64,000 nucleotides of DNA from Gemmatimonadota bacterium (GCA_026706635.1 JAPOYJ010000075.1:62001-126000), one strand, 5' to 3'. Shown: positions 19,292 to 27,665, counted from the stretch's first letter. Notes: generated by a model not told the origin, from the letters alone. Numbers and translations are program-made.

Positions 19292-20283
19292 TGGCGCGGC
19301 TTCGCGCCGCGGCCGCGGTGAGTCTGGCCATGGTCGCACTGCCCGGAGCGGGGGCGGCGGGGCAGCTGCCGCTGGGACGGGCCGAGCCCGAGGGGGTGGC
19401 GGAGCTCGCCGAGGCGTGTGGCGCCGCCGCCCAGGAGGCCGTCTGCCGGGAGCTGGCTCTCGCCGCCCTCGCCGTCCAGCGGGGCGTGGGGCTGGCATCG
19501 GCGCTCGGGAGCGACATTCCGGGGACTGCGAGCACTGTGGGGCTCCGCATGGGATCGACGCCGCGCCTCTCCCTCTCGGTGGGAGCGGCCGGGGCGTGGG
19601 TCGGAAGGCCGTTCGTCGGCGCGGACGCGGGCGCACTCGGGCGGTCGATGACTGCCACCGGGGTGCGCGGGGCCGCCGCGGTCGGGGTGAGCGAGGGAAT
19701 TCGCTTCGGGCCGGGGATCGGGGGGTTCCTGTCGCTCGACGCGACGCTCCACCTCTCGCGCATCTGGCTCCCTCGGGGGGCGGGCTTCGGATCCGCCTCC
19801 ACTGGGGTGGGCATCGGGGGGCGGATCGGGATTCTGAGCGAGTCCTTCACCACGCCAGGGATATCGGTCTCGGTGGCGCGCCGCTGGCACGGCGCCATGA
19901 CCGTCGCCGACTCCGCAGGGGGGAGCGGCAAAGAGGTCGAGACCGGAGTGGAGGTGACCTCGATCCGGGGGGTGGTGGGGAAGAACTGGTTCGTCGTGGG
20001 GCTGATGGCCGGTGTGGGGTGGGACAGCTACGGGGGCGACGCGGCTCTCGGGATCGCCGGAGGTCCGGGCACCGAGGCTGGCCCATCGGGCCGGGTGGCG
20101 AGCGCCCGTGCGCTGTACTTCGTCGGAGGATGGCTCAATTTCCTCGTCTCGCAGCTCTCGGCCGAGCTCGGGGTGGCGGACGGCGCTCTGGACCCCCTCG
20201 ACGGGGCGGCCGATCGCCAGCTGGGGTACGACCCGACGCGGCGGGACTTCTTTCTCCTCGTCTCGATGCGCGTGACTCCATGA
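19291..20283 (+). CDS. Predicted outer-membrane-type protein of unknown function
   Basis: 330 residues from a GTG overlapping the purM stop (TAGTG). A signal peptide (LRAAAAVSLAMVALPGAGAAG) is followed by a glycine-rich chain with alternating hydrophobic/polar strands (RLSLSVGAAGAWVGRPF, SSASTGVGIGGRIGI-like turns, GISVSVARRWHG), ending in FFLLVSMRVTP, an aromatic-containing last strand compatible with outer-membrane beta-barrel insertion. No named family recognised. It sits between purM and ribD with overlaps on both sides, so it is co-transcribed with them. Confidence 0.6.
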   Translation: MARLRAAAAVSLAMVALPGAGAAGQLPLGRAEPEGVAELAEACGAAAQEAVCRELALAALAVQRGVGLASALGSDIPGTASTVGLRMGSTPRLSLSVGAAGAWVGRPFVGADAGALGRSMTATGVRGAAAVGVSEGIRFGPGIGGFLSLDATLHLSRIWLPRGAGFGSASTGVGIGGRIGILSESFTTPGISVSVARRWHGAMTVADSAGGSGKEVETGVEVTSIRGVVGKNWFVVGLMAGVGWDSYGGDAALGIAGGPGTEAGPSGRVASARALYFVGGWLNFLVSQLSAELGVADGALDPLDGAADRQLGYDPTRRDFFLLVSMRVTP

Positions 20284-21500
20284 CGCTTCGGAGACGATCG
20301 GCCCAGGCACCGAGTCGCACCCGGTCGGCCAAAGGGATTCCCCTCGACTCCCTCTCGCCGCTCGACCGGCGGCTCCTGGAGCGGGCCGTGGCGCTCGGGC
20401 GCAGGGGATGGGGGCGGGTTCACCCGAACCCGATGGTCGGAGCGGTGGTGGCGCGCGACGGATCGGTGATTGCCGAGGGGCACCACGGAGAGCTGGGGGG
20501 GCCGCACGCCGAGGCACGGGCGCTGGCGGAGCTCGCCGGAGAGGTGGGTGCCACCCTCTACACGAGCCTCGAACCGTGCAGGCACCGGGGGAGGACGCCG
20601 CCCTGCACCGAGGCGATCGTCGGTGCCGGGGTGGCCAGAGTCGTCTACTGGGCAGCCGATCCGAACCCGGAGGCCGGGGGCGGCGGCGATTGGCTGCGCG
20701 GGCGGGGCGTGCGGGTGGAGGGCCCCTTCGGCGAGGAGGGCGACTGGGCAGCCGAGAACCCCCTCTTCCACCACCGGGTCGCGGCCGCGGCGGATCCGGA
20801 GCCCCGGCCGTATCTCGCGCTCAAGCTGGCGATGAGCGTAGACGGAAAGATCGCGCCCTCTGGGGGAAGGCGGGTGTGGCTCACCGGACCGGAGGCGCGC
20901 GCCGAGGTGCACCGGCTGCGCGCGGGCTTCGGCGCGATCCTGGTGGGCACGAGGACATGGCAGGCCGACAACCCGGCGCTGACGGCGAGGGGCGCGGTCG
21001 CGCCGCTGCGGCCACCGATCCCCGTCCTGCTCGACCGTCGAGGCGAGGCGACGCCGGAGCTCCGGGCTCTGGGCAACCGCGCGGCGCGGGCGATAGTGGT
21101 GACCGAGCCTTCGGCGCGCGCTCCGCTGGGGGAGCGCCTGCGGGGACGCGCCGAGGTGGTGGCGGTGCCCAACGGTCCAGGTGGCCTCGACCTGTCAGGG
21201 GTGCTCGGGTCGCTCGGTGAGCGGGGAGTCGAGAGCGTCCTCTCGGAAGGAGGAGGCGTGCTCGGAGCATCTCTCCTCGCCCACGGGCTCGTCGACCGCC
21301 TCTACCTCTTCGTCGCCCCGGCGGTGATCGGCCCCGGCGGGGTGGAGGCGTTCCCGTCGCCGACATCGCCGGGAGGCGACATGGTCGACTCCTTGGCGGG
21401 TTGGCGGCAGCGCCTCGAACCGGTCAGATTCGGCAGCGACACGCTGATAGTGCTCGACCGCGAGGTGTCCAGCATCCCCGCAACCGGAGCGAAATCGTGA
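20280..21500 (+). CDS. ribD: Riboflavin deaminase/reductase
   Basis: 406 residues from ATG 20280 (ATGA overlap). Bifunctional enzyme of riboflavin synthesis. The N-terminal deaminase has HPNPMVGAVV, the zinc motif HAEARAL and SLEPCRHRGRTPPC (HAE...PCxxxxxxPPC). The C-terminal reductase starts at about residue 180 with LKLAMSVDGKIAP and contains AILVGTRTWQADNP, EGGGVLGASLL and the closing LDREVS segment. Full length. First of the rib genes; the operator and promoter that precede ribE lie at its 3' end. Confidence 0.94.
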   Translation: MTLRRRSAQAPSRTRSAKGIPLDSLSPLDRRLLERAVALGRRGWGRVHPNPMVGAVVARDGSVIAEGHHGELGGPHAEARALAELAGEVGATLYTSLEPCRHRGRTPPCTEAIVGAGVARVVYWAADPNPEAGGGGDWLRGRGVRVEGPFGEEGDWAAENPLFHHRVAAAADPEPRPYLALKLAMSVDGKIAPSGGRRVWLTGPEARAEVHRLRAGFGAILVGTRTWQADNPALTARGAVAPLRPPIPVLLDRRGEATPELRALGNRAARAIVVTEPSARAPLGERLRGRAEVVAVPNGPGGLDLSGVLGSLGERGVESVLSEGGGVLGASLLAHGLVDRLYLFVAPAVIGPGGVEAFPSPTSPGGDMVDSLAGWRQRLEPVRFGSDTLIVLDREVSSIPATGAKS

Positions 21501-21523
21501 CAGATAGTGGCCATAATCTGTCA
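21498..21523. promoter_or_regulatory. Operator TGACAGAT-N10-ATCTGTCA upstream of ribE
   Basis: Both 8-bp halves match the pcrA site exactly. It overlaps the last codon of ribD and lies 14 bp upstream of the predicted -35 element at 21538, a position from which a bound protein could activate or interfere with the promoter. Confidence 0.6.
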
Positions 21524-21525
21524 AA

Positions 21526-21566
21526 TGTAATCTACAGTTTACAGTGTGTCAACTCACCATTACATA
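21526..21566 (+). promoter_or_regulatory. Palindrome pair acting as predicted ribE promoter
   Basis: TGTAA-N8-TTACA at 21526-21543 and a one-mismatch copy (TGTCA-N8-TTACA) at 21547-21564, 3 bp apart, as in the dispersed repeat but without its core. Read rightward they give TTTACA (21538-21543), 17 bp, TACATA (21561-21566), some 50 bp before ribE. Confidence 0.55.
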
Positions 21567-21617
21567 GCGAGGCGTCCCGCTTCGTCGCTCGCGTGGGCGA
21601 TCCCTCGGGCGGCTGAG

Positions 21618-22223
21618 ATGTTCACCGGAATCGTAGAGTCGGTCGGCGAGGTGCTCGATGTCGGGGATGAGCCTGGTGCCAGGAGCCTCGCTATCGCCAC
21701 TCCCTGGTCGGGCGAGCTCGTCCTGGGCGAGTCGGTGTCGGTCGACGGAGCGTGCCTCACCGTCGACGCCCTCGGCGACGATGCCTTCTCGGTCCTGGCT
21801 GGGAGTGCGACGCTCGAGCGCACCATCGCCGGTGGCTACGAGCGCGGAACTCCGGTCAACCTGGAGCGGGCCGCGAGGGTGGGCGACCGGCTTGGCGGCC
21901 ACTTCGTCCAGGGACATGTGGACGGAGTCGCGGTGCTGGAGGAGACCCGGAAGGCGGGTGCCACGAGGCTTCTCACCTTCAGGCTTCCGGCGGAGGTGTG
22001 GGCAGTCACCGCCCTGCACGGATCGATCGCACTGAACGGAGTCAGCCTCACGGTGAACAGACTGGGCCGGGCCCGGATCTGCGAGGTGGCTCTGATCCCC
22101 CACACCTGGGAGCACACGAATCTCCGCCACCTGCGCGTGGCTAGCCCGGCCAACGTCGAGGCGGACCTGATCGGCAGGTACGTGCAGCGTCTGGTGCGTG
22201 GAGATGCCCGGAGTTCGGCCTGA
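21618..22223 (+). CDS. ribE: Riboflavin synthase alpha chain
   Basis: 201 residues from ATG 21618 (MFTGIVESVGEV). Catalyses dismutation of 6,7-dimethyl-8-ribityllumazine to riboflavin. The two internal lumazine-binding repeats are visible: GESVSVDGACLTV...FSVLAGSATLERT and HGSIALNGVSLTV...CEVALIPHTWEHT, with GGHFVQGHVD between them. The upstream in-frame ATG at 21546 lies in the promoter palindrome and is rejected as start. Separated from ribD by the operator and promoter, so it may be transcribed from both. Confidence 0.95.
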   Translation: MFTGIVESVGEVLDVGDEPGARSLAIATPWSGELVLGESVSVDGACLTVDALGDDAFSVLAGSATLERTIAGGYERGTPVNLERAARVGDRLGGHFVQGHVDGVAVLEETRKAGATRLLTFRLPAEVWAVTALHGSIALNGVSLTVNRLGRARICEVALIPHTWEHTNLRHLRVASPANVEADLIGRYVQRLVRGDARSSA

Positions 22224-22236
22224 CACCGGGGAGGGA

Positions 22237-22455
22237 GCAGTCCGTGGATAATCTCGCGCGAGCACCGAGAGCGGCGAAGCGCTCCGCTGGCAAGGCGCGA
22301 CGAAGCGGTCCGTCGATCCGCCCGGGCGAGCACAGAGAGGGGCGAAGCGCCGTGCTGGCAAGGCGCTTCGCGGGGCGCATGGCAGAGCCATTCGCCCAAG
22401 AAGCAACGCAGAAGCGAAGCGATCCAGCGCGGATGCAGCGCCCCTCGAATGCCGC
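22237..22455 (-). repeat. Composite block of intergenic repeat modules
   Basis: Starts with a reversed box (TCCGTGGATAAT), then two successive reversed copies of a module containing GCTGGCAAGGCG (about 22245-22300 and 22318-22375); the forward form GCCTTGCCAGC recurs at 36769 and 56891. It ends with a forward core (CCAGCGCGGATGCAGCGCC, CTCGAATGCCG) seen also at 22544-22664. No coding frame. Together with the next copy it fills the 475-bp gap between ribE and ribB. Confidence 0.6.
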
Positions 22456-22543
22456 TAGGGTGCATCTGCGGGCCGCAAGGGCCAATAGCCGTAGCGCTAT
22501 TGGCTCAAGGAGCAACACAGAGCGAAGCGAGGGACACTGGCAT

Positions 22544-22664
22544 TGTAAACCGTGGATTACACATTGTAAGGCGTAGATTACAGTATGGACAGGCGAGCAA
22601 AGCGGCCCAGCGGAGATGCAGCGCCGCTCGAATGCCGTGGGAGGTTTGTCCACGGGCTGCTAGG
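22544..22664 (+). repeat. Complete intergenic repeat copy upstream of ribB
   Basis: Palindromes at 22544-22561 and 22565-22582 (3 bp apart), then GTATGGACAGGCGAGC, core CCAGCGGAGATGCAGCGCC, and box TTTGTCCACGGGCTGCTAGG. Rightward hexamers ATTACA (22556) and TACAGT (22579), 17 bp apart, could promote ribB 115 bp downstream; leftward the same tip gives CTTACA-17-TACAAT. Confidence 0.75.
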
Positions 22665-22698
22665 GTGTTGCGCTGGTTCGGGTGCCGTACCTTGGGAA

Positions 22699-23358
22699 AT
22701 GCCCTTCGACTCCGTAGACGACGCGATCCGCGACATCGCCGCTGGCCGAATGGTGATCGTCGCCGACGACCTTCACCGCGAGAACGAGGGCGACTTCGTG
22801 TGTGCGGCCGAGAAGGTGACGCCGGATCTGATCAACTTCATGACGAAGCACGGGCGAGGTCTCGTCTGCGCTGCGCTGACCGGGGAGCGTGCCGACACCC
22901 TCGCCCTCCACCCGATGACCGACCGCAACACCGATCCCCACGGCACCGCCTTCACCGTCTCGGTTGACGCGCACCGCCGCTTCGGAGTCACGACCGGCAT
23001 CTCCGCGCACGATCGTGCGCGTACGATCCAGCTTCTCGTGAACCCGGGCACCGCGCCCGCCGACCTTCGCCGTCCCGGGCATGTCTTCCCGCTTCGGGCG
23101 CAGGAGGGTGGGGTGCTCAGGCGGGCTGGCCAAACCGAGGCGGCAGTCGATCTCGCCCGTCTGGCGGGACTCCGCCCGGCTGGCGTCATCTGCGAGATCC
23201 TGAGCGAGGACGGGACCATGGCCCGCCGGGACGAGCTCTGCGGCGTGGCACGGAAGCACGGCCTCCGCTTCATCTCGGTCGAGCAGCTCGTCGCGTACCG
23301 GCTTGGCGGCGAGGATGAGGGCACCGCGGACGACGACCCGTGGGGAGATCGCTCCTAG
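22699..23358 (+). CDS. ribB: 3,4-Dihydroxy-2-butanone 4-phosphate synthase
   Basis: 219 residues from ATG 22699 (MPFDSVDDAIRDI); the in-frame ATG at 22585 is inside the repeat. Makes the four-carbon precursor of lumazine from ribulose 5-phosphate. Signatures: DDLHRENEGDFVCAAE (acidic metal loop), FMTKHGRGLVCAAL, DRNTDPHGTAFTVSVDA, GVTTGISAHDRA and GHVFPLRAQEGGVLRRAGQTEAAVDL. It ends where the GTP cyclohydrolase II domain would begin in RibBA, so it is monofunctional; ribA must be elsewhere. Confidence 0.95.
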   Translation: MPFDSVDDAIRDIAAGRMVIVADDLHRENEGDFVCAAEKVTPDLINFMTKHGRGLVCAALTGERADTLALHPMTDRNTDPHGTAFTVSVDAHRRFGVTTGISAHDRARTIQLLVNPGTAPADLRRPGHVFPLRAQEGGVLRRAGQTEAAVDLARLAGLRPAGVICEILSEDGTMARRDELCGVARKHGLRFISVEQLVAYRLGGEDEGTADDDPWGDRS

Positions 23359-23804
23359 TGCGAATCGCCCTCCTCGTGGCCCGTTTCAACAGCCTCGTCA
23401 CCGAGGAGCTCCTCGATGGAGCGAGGACCAGGTTGCTGGAGCGCGGTGTCGAGGCCGAGAAGATAGCGACGCTCCGGGCACCGGGGGCGTGGGACCTTCC
23501 GCAGGCGGCAAAGCGGGCTGTGGACTCCGGCAGGTACGACGCGATCGTCGCCATCGGCTGCGTGATCCGAGGCGAGACCGCCCACTTCGACTATGTGGCC
23601 GGGAATGCGAGCGAGGGGCTCGGGAGGGTCGCGCTGGACTCCGGCGTGCCCGTCGTCTTCGGGGTCCTCACCACCGACACGGCCGAACAGGCCAGGGAGC
23701 GCTCGAACCTTCACGGATCGAACCGGGGTGCCGAACTCGCCGACGCGGCTCTGGAGCTGCTGGAGCTCTTTGCGGCGCACCCGCCGGGGGGGCGCTCGCA
23801 GTGA
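23358..23804 (+). CDS. ribH: 6,7-Dimethyl-8-ribityllumazine synthase
   Basis: 148 residues from GTG 23358, overlapping the ribB stop by one base; GTG 23340 would add six residues. Condenses the butanone phosphate with the pyrimidine to lumazine. Signatures: LLVARFNSLVTEEL, the APGAWDLPQAAKR phosphate loop, AIGCVIRGETAHFDYVA (catalytic His) and FGVLTTDTAEQARER. Overlaps nusB by four bases. Confidence 0.94.
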   Translation: MRIALLVARFNSLVTEELLDGARTRLLERGVEAEKIATLRAPGAWDLPQAAKRAVDSGRYDAIVAIGCVIRGETAHFDYVAGNASEGLGRVALDSGVPVVFGVLTTDTAEQARERSNLHGSNRGAELADAALELLELFAAHPPGGRSQ

Positions 23805-24238
23805 GGCCTCGGGGTCGGCGTGACCGGACCCGCTCGCGGGCGTGGTTCCTGCAGGTGCACTACCGCTGGGAGGCGGCCGGCGACGACACCTCGCTCATCG
23901 ACGCCCTCGATGTCACGATGGCCGGGCGGATGGTCGCACCGGAGCGGGCGGGCTACCTGCGCCGCCTCGTTGGCACCTTCGCCGAGCATCGGACGCTCGT
24001 CGAGGAGGCGCTGAGCTCCAGCCTCGAGAACTGGCGGCTGGAGCGGCTCTCGGTCATGGACCGGGGCGTTCTGCGCCTCGGTGCCACCGAGATCCTCTGC
24101 CTGGCCGACCTGCCCGGCAAGGTGGCGATCCAGGAGGCGGTCCGGCTCGCGGAGCGCTACGGAGGCGAGGAGTCGCCGCGCTTCGTCAACGGTGTCCTCG
24201 ACGCGGTCTACCGGGGCCGCCGGGCCGGCGAGGATTGA
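23801..24238 (+). CDS. nusB: Transcription antitermination factor NusB
   Basis: 145 residues from GTG 23801 (GTGA overlap with ribH). Binds boxA RNA with S10 in rRNA antitermination. The N-terminus RRDRTRSRAWFLQVHYRWE fits the NusB RNA-binding helix, and the C-terminal half has WRLERLSVMDRGVLRLGATEIL, PGKVAIQEAVRLAERYGGEESPRFVNGVLDAV, the strongest family segment. The ribH-nusB pairing is common across bacteria. Confidence 0.92.
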   Translation: MRPRGRRDRTRSRAWFLQVHYRWEAAGDDTSLIDALDVTMAGRMVAPERAGYLRRLVGTFAEHRTLVEEALSSSLENWRLERLSVMDRGVLRLGATEILCLADLPGKVAIQEAVRLAERYGGEESPRFVNGVLDAVYRGRRAGED

Positions 24239-24247
24239 CAGCGGCCC

Positions 24248-25366
24248 ATGCTGGAGATACTGGTCGTCAACTGGCTGGACCGCGAGAATCCGCAGGCGGG
24301 GGGTGCCGAGGAGCACCTGCACCAGGTCTTCGGCAGGCTGGCGGTCCGCGGGCATCGTGTGACGCTGCTCTGCTCGGGGTGGGTGGGCGCGCCGCGTGTG
24401 GCCGAGCTGGACGGCATTCGGATCCTTCGGGCGGGGAGCCGCTACACCTTCAATGTGGCGGCACCTATCCACTACGGACGGCACCTCGGGGGCGAGCGCT
24501 TCGACATCGTCGTCGAGGATCTGAACAAGGTCCCCATCCTCGCTCCACGGTGGGCCGAGGCGCAGAGCGGGCTCCTCCTGGTCCACCACCTCTTCGGCGC
24601 GACCGCCTTCCGGGAGGCGAATCTGGCGCTTGCGTCCGCCACCTGGCTCCTGGAACGCATGATCCCGTCGGTGTACCGGGGGATGCCGTGCGTGGCAGTC
24701 TCGGAGAGCACCCGCGACGACCTCGTCCGGCGCGGCCTGGATCGCGCCAGCATCTCGGTGGTGCGAAATGGCCTCGATACCGAACTCCTCCGCCCGGCAG
24801 CGAGTCGCTATCCGAAGCCGACGGTGGTCTATCTCGGCCGCCTGAAGCGCTACAAGCGGATCGATCTGGTGCTCAGAGCGGTGGCGCGGCTGCGAGCCAA
24901 CGGCATCGCGGTGCGGGTTGTCGTCGCCGGAAAGGGGGACGCGCGTCCGGAGCTGGAGGAGCTGACCCGGAAGCTGGGGCTCTCCGGTCGCGTGCGGTTC
25001 GCTGGCTTCGTCTCCGAAGCCGAGAAGGTGGAGCTCCTCTCGCGAGCGTGGGTGCATGTGCTGACCTCGCCAAAGGAGGGGTGGGGAATCGCCAGCATGG
25101 AGGCGTCGGCGTGTGGTACGCCGACGGTTGCATCCGACTCGCCCGGGCTGAGGGAGACGGTCCGCCACGGCGAGACGGGGCTACTAGTCTCCCACGGCGA
25201 TCTCGAAGCGCTGGCGCAGGCCATCGGCTGGGCGATCGAGCCTTCCAGGCGCGACCGCCTCGGCAGGGCGGCCCGCCGCATGGCCGAGGCGTTCTCCTGG
25301 GACGGAGTCGCCGACGCCTTCGAGGAGCTTCTCCTTGAGCTGCACGCCCGGAGATCCGGTGGGTAG
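24248..25366 (+). CDS. GT4-family glycosyltransferase
   Basis: 372 residues, GT-B fold retaining glycosyltransferase. The N-terminal domain has GGAEEHLHQVFGRLAVRGH; the C-terminal nucleotide-sugar domain has VVYLGRLKRYKRIDLVLRAV and the EX7E motif in SPKEGWGIASMEASACGTP, then the GLRETVRHGETGLLV loop. No transmembrane segment, so probably cytoplasmic or membrane-peripheral, building a surface glycan or glycolipid. The donor cannot be predicted. Follows nusB closely but is likely independent in function. Confidence 0.88.
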   Translation: MLEILVVNWLDRENPQAGGAEEHLHQVFGRLAVRGHRVTLLCSGWVGAPRVAELDGIRILRAGSRYTFNVAAPIHYGRHLGGERFDIVVEDLNKVPILAPRWAEAQSGLLLVHHLFGATAFREANLALASATWLLERMIPSVYRGMPCVAVSESTRDDLVRRGLDRASISVVRNGLDTELLRPAASRYPKPTVVYLGRLKRYKRIDLVLRAVARLRANGIAVRVVVAGKGDARPELEELTRKLGLSGRVRFAGFVSEAEKVELLSRAWVHVLTSPKEGWGIASMEASACGTPTVASDSPGLRETVRHGETGLLVSHGDLEALAQAIGWAIEPSRRDRLGRAARRMAEAFSWDGVADAFEELLLELHARRSGG

Positions 25367-25518
25367 CATCCCGCCCACCGGCCCGAGGAGGAACGCAGAG
25401 CGAAGCCACGGGTAGGAAGTTCCCCTCGGGGTGGGGCGTGGTATCTTTCTCTCGCGCTCCGGTAGCACATCCGGGCGCGGACTCGTGCCGGTTACCGCCA
25501 TGGAGGCAGCCACCCTTG

Positions 25519-25836
25519 ATGCCAACGCGAATTACCGCGCAGGGATGCGAAGTGGACGACGGGTTGCGACGGCGTGCGCAGGCGATTTCCGAGCGCTGGC
25601 CCCGCTTCGACACCGACATGATGGAGGCGAGCGTCGTCTTTCGGCTCGAGGGCCGCGAGCACTCGGTCGAGGCGATCGTGTCCAGACGCCGTCGCCAGGC
25701 GCTGGTTGCGGCTGGCACCGGCGGCGACTTTCGGGCCGCGCTGGACGACCTCGATGCCCATGTCAGGAGGCGTCTGAGGCGTGACCGATCCAGGCTCAGG
25801 GACCGCCGCCATGGGTCCCCAAGTCCATCGTATTGA
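25519..25836 (+). CDS. hpf: Ribosome hibernation promoting factor (short HPF)
   Basis: 105 residues from ATG 25519. Matches the HPF/RaiA fold: RITAQGCEVDDGLRRRAQAISERWPRF, then ASVVFRLEGREHSVEAIV and a GGDFRAALDDLDAHVRRRLRRDR helix. Binds the ribosomal decoding region in stationary phase. The long-form dimerisation domain is absent, as in short HPF. The C-terminal tail is highly basic and serine-rich. Its 3' end overlaps the probable metK start. Confidence 0.8.
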   Translation: MPTRITAQGCEVDDGLRRRAQAISERWPRFDTDMMEASVVFRLEGREHSVEAIVSRRRRQALVAAGTGGDFRAALDDLDAHVRRRLRRDRSRLRDRRHGSPSPSY

Positions 25837-27034
25837 GCAGGCAGCCACCTTGAGCCCGAGTCTCTTTACCTCCGAGTCGGTGACGGAAGGCCACCCGGAC
25901 AAGGTCGCAGACCAGATCTCCGACGCGGTGGTCGACGCCGTCCTCGCCGAAGACCCGGAGGCGCGCGTGGCATGCGAGACGCTGCTCGCGGCGAGCGCCT
26001 TCATGGTGGCGGGCGAGATCGCCCTGTCGGGGGAGCTGCCGGAGGTGCCACGGCTGGTTGAGAGCGTGCTCGCCGAGGTCGGCTACGACCCGAAGCTGTA
26101 CGCCGCCGAAGGGGCGGGCCGGGTGGCGCTGGCGAGCCAGTCGCGCGAGATAGCCGCCGGGGTGGACGGCGGTGGCGCGGGGGACCAGGGCATGATGTTC
26201 GGGTACGCGTGCGACGAGACGCCGAGCCTGGTACCGGCCCCCATCGCGGCTGCCCATGCCCTCGCATTTCGGCTCGCCGAGGTGCGGAAGTCCGGCGCCG
26301 TCGGGTGGCTGCTCCCCGACGGCAAGTCGCAGGTCACCTACGAGTACGAGGGCGGCAGGCCGGTGCGAATTGCCACAGTGGTGGTCAGCGCCCAGCACGC
26401 GGCCGAGCACCTGGGGAGGCCACTCTCCCAGGCCGAGATCCGCGACGAGCTGATCTCCGAGGTCGTCGAGCCAACCCTCCCACCCGCTCACTTCGACCCC
26501 GAGTGCACGGTCGTGCATGTAAACCCGAGCGGCAGCTTTGTGCTCGGCGGCCCTGCGGCGGACGCCGGGCTGACCGGACGCAAGGTCATCGTGGACACAT
26601 ACGGCGGGATGGGGAGGCACGGCGGCGGTGCCTTTTCGGGGAAGGACGCCACCAAGGTCGACCGCTCCGGGGCCTATGCGGCCAGATGGGCGGCGAAGAA
26701 CCTGGTGGCCGCAGGTGCCGCCTCCCGGGCCGAGGTGCGACTCGCCTACGCGATCGGCCGACCCGACCCGGTGCAGATCTGGGTGGACTCCTTCGGCACC
26801 GGGGCGCGCCCTGACGGCGAGCTATCCAGCGGAGTCGCCGAGGTCTTCGACTTCACCCCGCGGGCGATCATCCGCGACCTCGGGCTGGGAGCGCCGGTAT
26901 TTCGCTGCACGGCGGCGTACGGCCACTTCGGGAGAACCCCGCGGACGGTGGAGCGGGGGGGGCGCGCCCTGAGCCTCTTTGCCTGGGAGCGCACCGACCG
27001 TGCAGATGACCTCAGGACGGCGCTAGGTCTATGA
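25811..27034 (+). CDS. metK: S-adenosylmethionine synthetase
   Basis: 407 residues if ATG 25811 is the start (26-bp overlap with hpf); GTG 25781 and TTG 25850 are alternatives and the conserved region begins only at SLFTSESVTEGHPDKVADQ. Makes SAM from methionine and ATP. Signatures: GHPDKVADQISDAVVDA, GGGAGDQGMMFGYA, the central IGRPDPVQIWVDSFG, and GGGAFSGKDATKVDRSGAYAARW near residue 265. Full length. No SAM riboswitch is visible upstream. Confidence 0.95.
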   Translation: MGPQVHRIEQAATLSPSLFTSESVTEGHPDKVADQISDAVVDAVLAEDPEARVACETLLAASAFMVAGEIALSGELPEVPRLVESVLAEVGYDPKLYAAEGAGRVALASQSREIAAGVDGGGAGDQGMMFGYACDETPSLVPAPIAAAHALAFRLAEVRKSGAVGWLLPDGKSQVTYEYEGGRPVRIATVVVSAQHAAEHLGRPLSQAEIRDELISEVVEPTLPPAHFDPECTVVHVNPSGSFVLGGPAADAGLTGRKVIVDTYGGMGRHGGGAFSGKDATKVDRSGAYAARWAAKNLVAAGAASRAEVRLAYAIGRPDPVQIWVDSFGTGARPDGELSSGVAEVFDFTPRAIIRDLGLGAPVFRCTAAYGHFGRTPRTVERGGRALSLFAWERTDRADDLRTALGL

Positions 27035-27043
27035 TGCGGGACG

Positions 27044-27150
27044 GCCGATCCAGCACCCCGTGGACACTCGCGCGCGGAGACCGAGAGCGTCAAAGCGCCC
27101 AGTTGGGCAGGGGAATTGCGAATCATGAATGTCCGCGGACTGCTGGGGAA
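27044..27150 (-). repeat. Degenerate intergenic repeat between metK and the BFN gene
   Basis: A reversed box-like CCGTGGACA (27056) is followed by GCGCGCGGAGACCGAGAGCG, resembling the reversed module at 22250, and a forward box-like TGTCCGCGGACTGCTGGGG at 27128. Both ends of the short gap therefore carry box remnants in opposite orientation. No palindrome tip. Confidence 0.4.
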
Positions 27151-27155
27151 CGACG

Positions 27156-27665
27156 GTGATCGAGGTCTCAGTCAAGAGCCTGGCGCTGGACCGTGCCTCG
27201 AAGTCGCCGGTGGTGATACTGCGCGAGGTCGGCAGCGACCGGATACTCCCGATCTGGATCGGCCCGCGCGAAGCGAGTGCCATCGCCATGCATATGGGTG
27301 GCTACTCCTTTCAGCGGCCGCTGACTCACGACCTCCTCGCGGCGGTCGTGAGTGGAATGGGGGGGAGTCTGCAGCGGGTGCTTATCACCAGAGTCGAGGA
27401 GAGCACCTACTTCGCCGAGATGATCATCGACCGGGGCGGAAGCCTCATCTCGGTCGACGCGCGCCCCTCCGATTCGATCGCCCTCGCACTGCGCCTGGAG
27501 GCGCGCATCTTCGCCGACGACTCCCTCCTGGCCGAGGTCGGCGGGTCGGTCGAAGTCGTGGAGGGCGAGGAGGACGGCGAAACCGAGAGCCAGATGAGCG
27601 CCGATCAGCTTGCCGAGCACCTCAGGCACCTTCGTCCGGAGGACCTCGGCCGCTTTGAGGCGTAG
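27156..27665 (+). CDS. Bifunctional nuclease family (DUF151) protein
   Basis: 169 residues from GTG 27156. The first 130 residues match the DUF151/BFN family: VSVKSLALD, PVVILREVGSDRILPIWIGPREASAIAMHM, RPLTHDLLAAVV, and the RPSDSIALALRLEARIFADD segment that is the family hallmark. Homologues bind or cleave nucleic acids; some are described as having both RNase and DNase activity. The C-terminal 40 residues are acidic (VEGEEDGETESQ) then a short helix, a common extension. Overlaps the next gene. Confidence 0.87.
   Translation: MIEVSVKSLALDRASKSPVVILREVGSDRILPIWIGPREASAIAMHMGGYSFQRPLTHDLLAAVVSGMGGSLQRVLITRVEESTYFAEMIIDRGGSLISVDARPSDSIALALRLEARIFADDSLLAEVGGSVEVVEGEEDGETESQMSADQLAEHLRHLRPEDLGRFEA

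Noticed and set aside
21501-21617. FMN riboswitch before ribE or ribB
   Set aside because: None of the conserved riboswitch strands can be found; the spaces hold an operator, palindromes and repeats.
22544-22582. Twin TGTAA palindromes as a short CRISPR array
   Set aside because: Only two units, palindromic, 3-bp spacer, no cas genes; recurs as a pair at five other sites.
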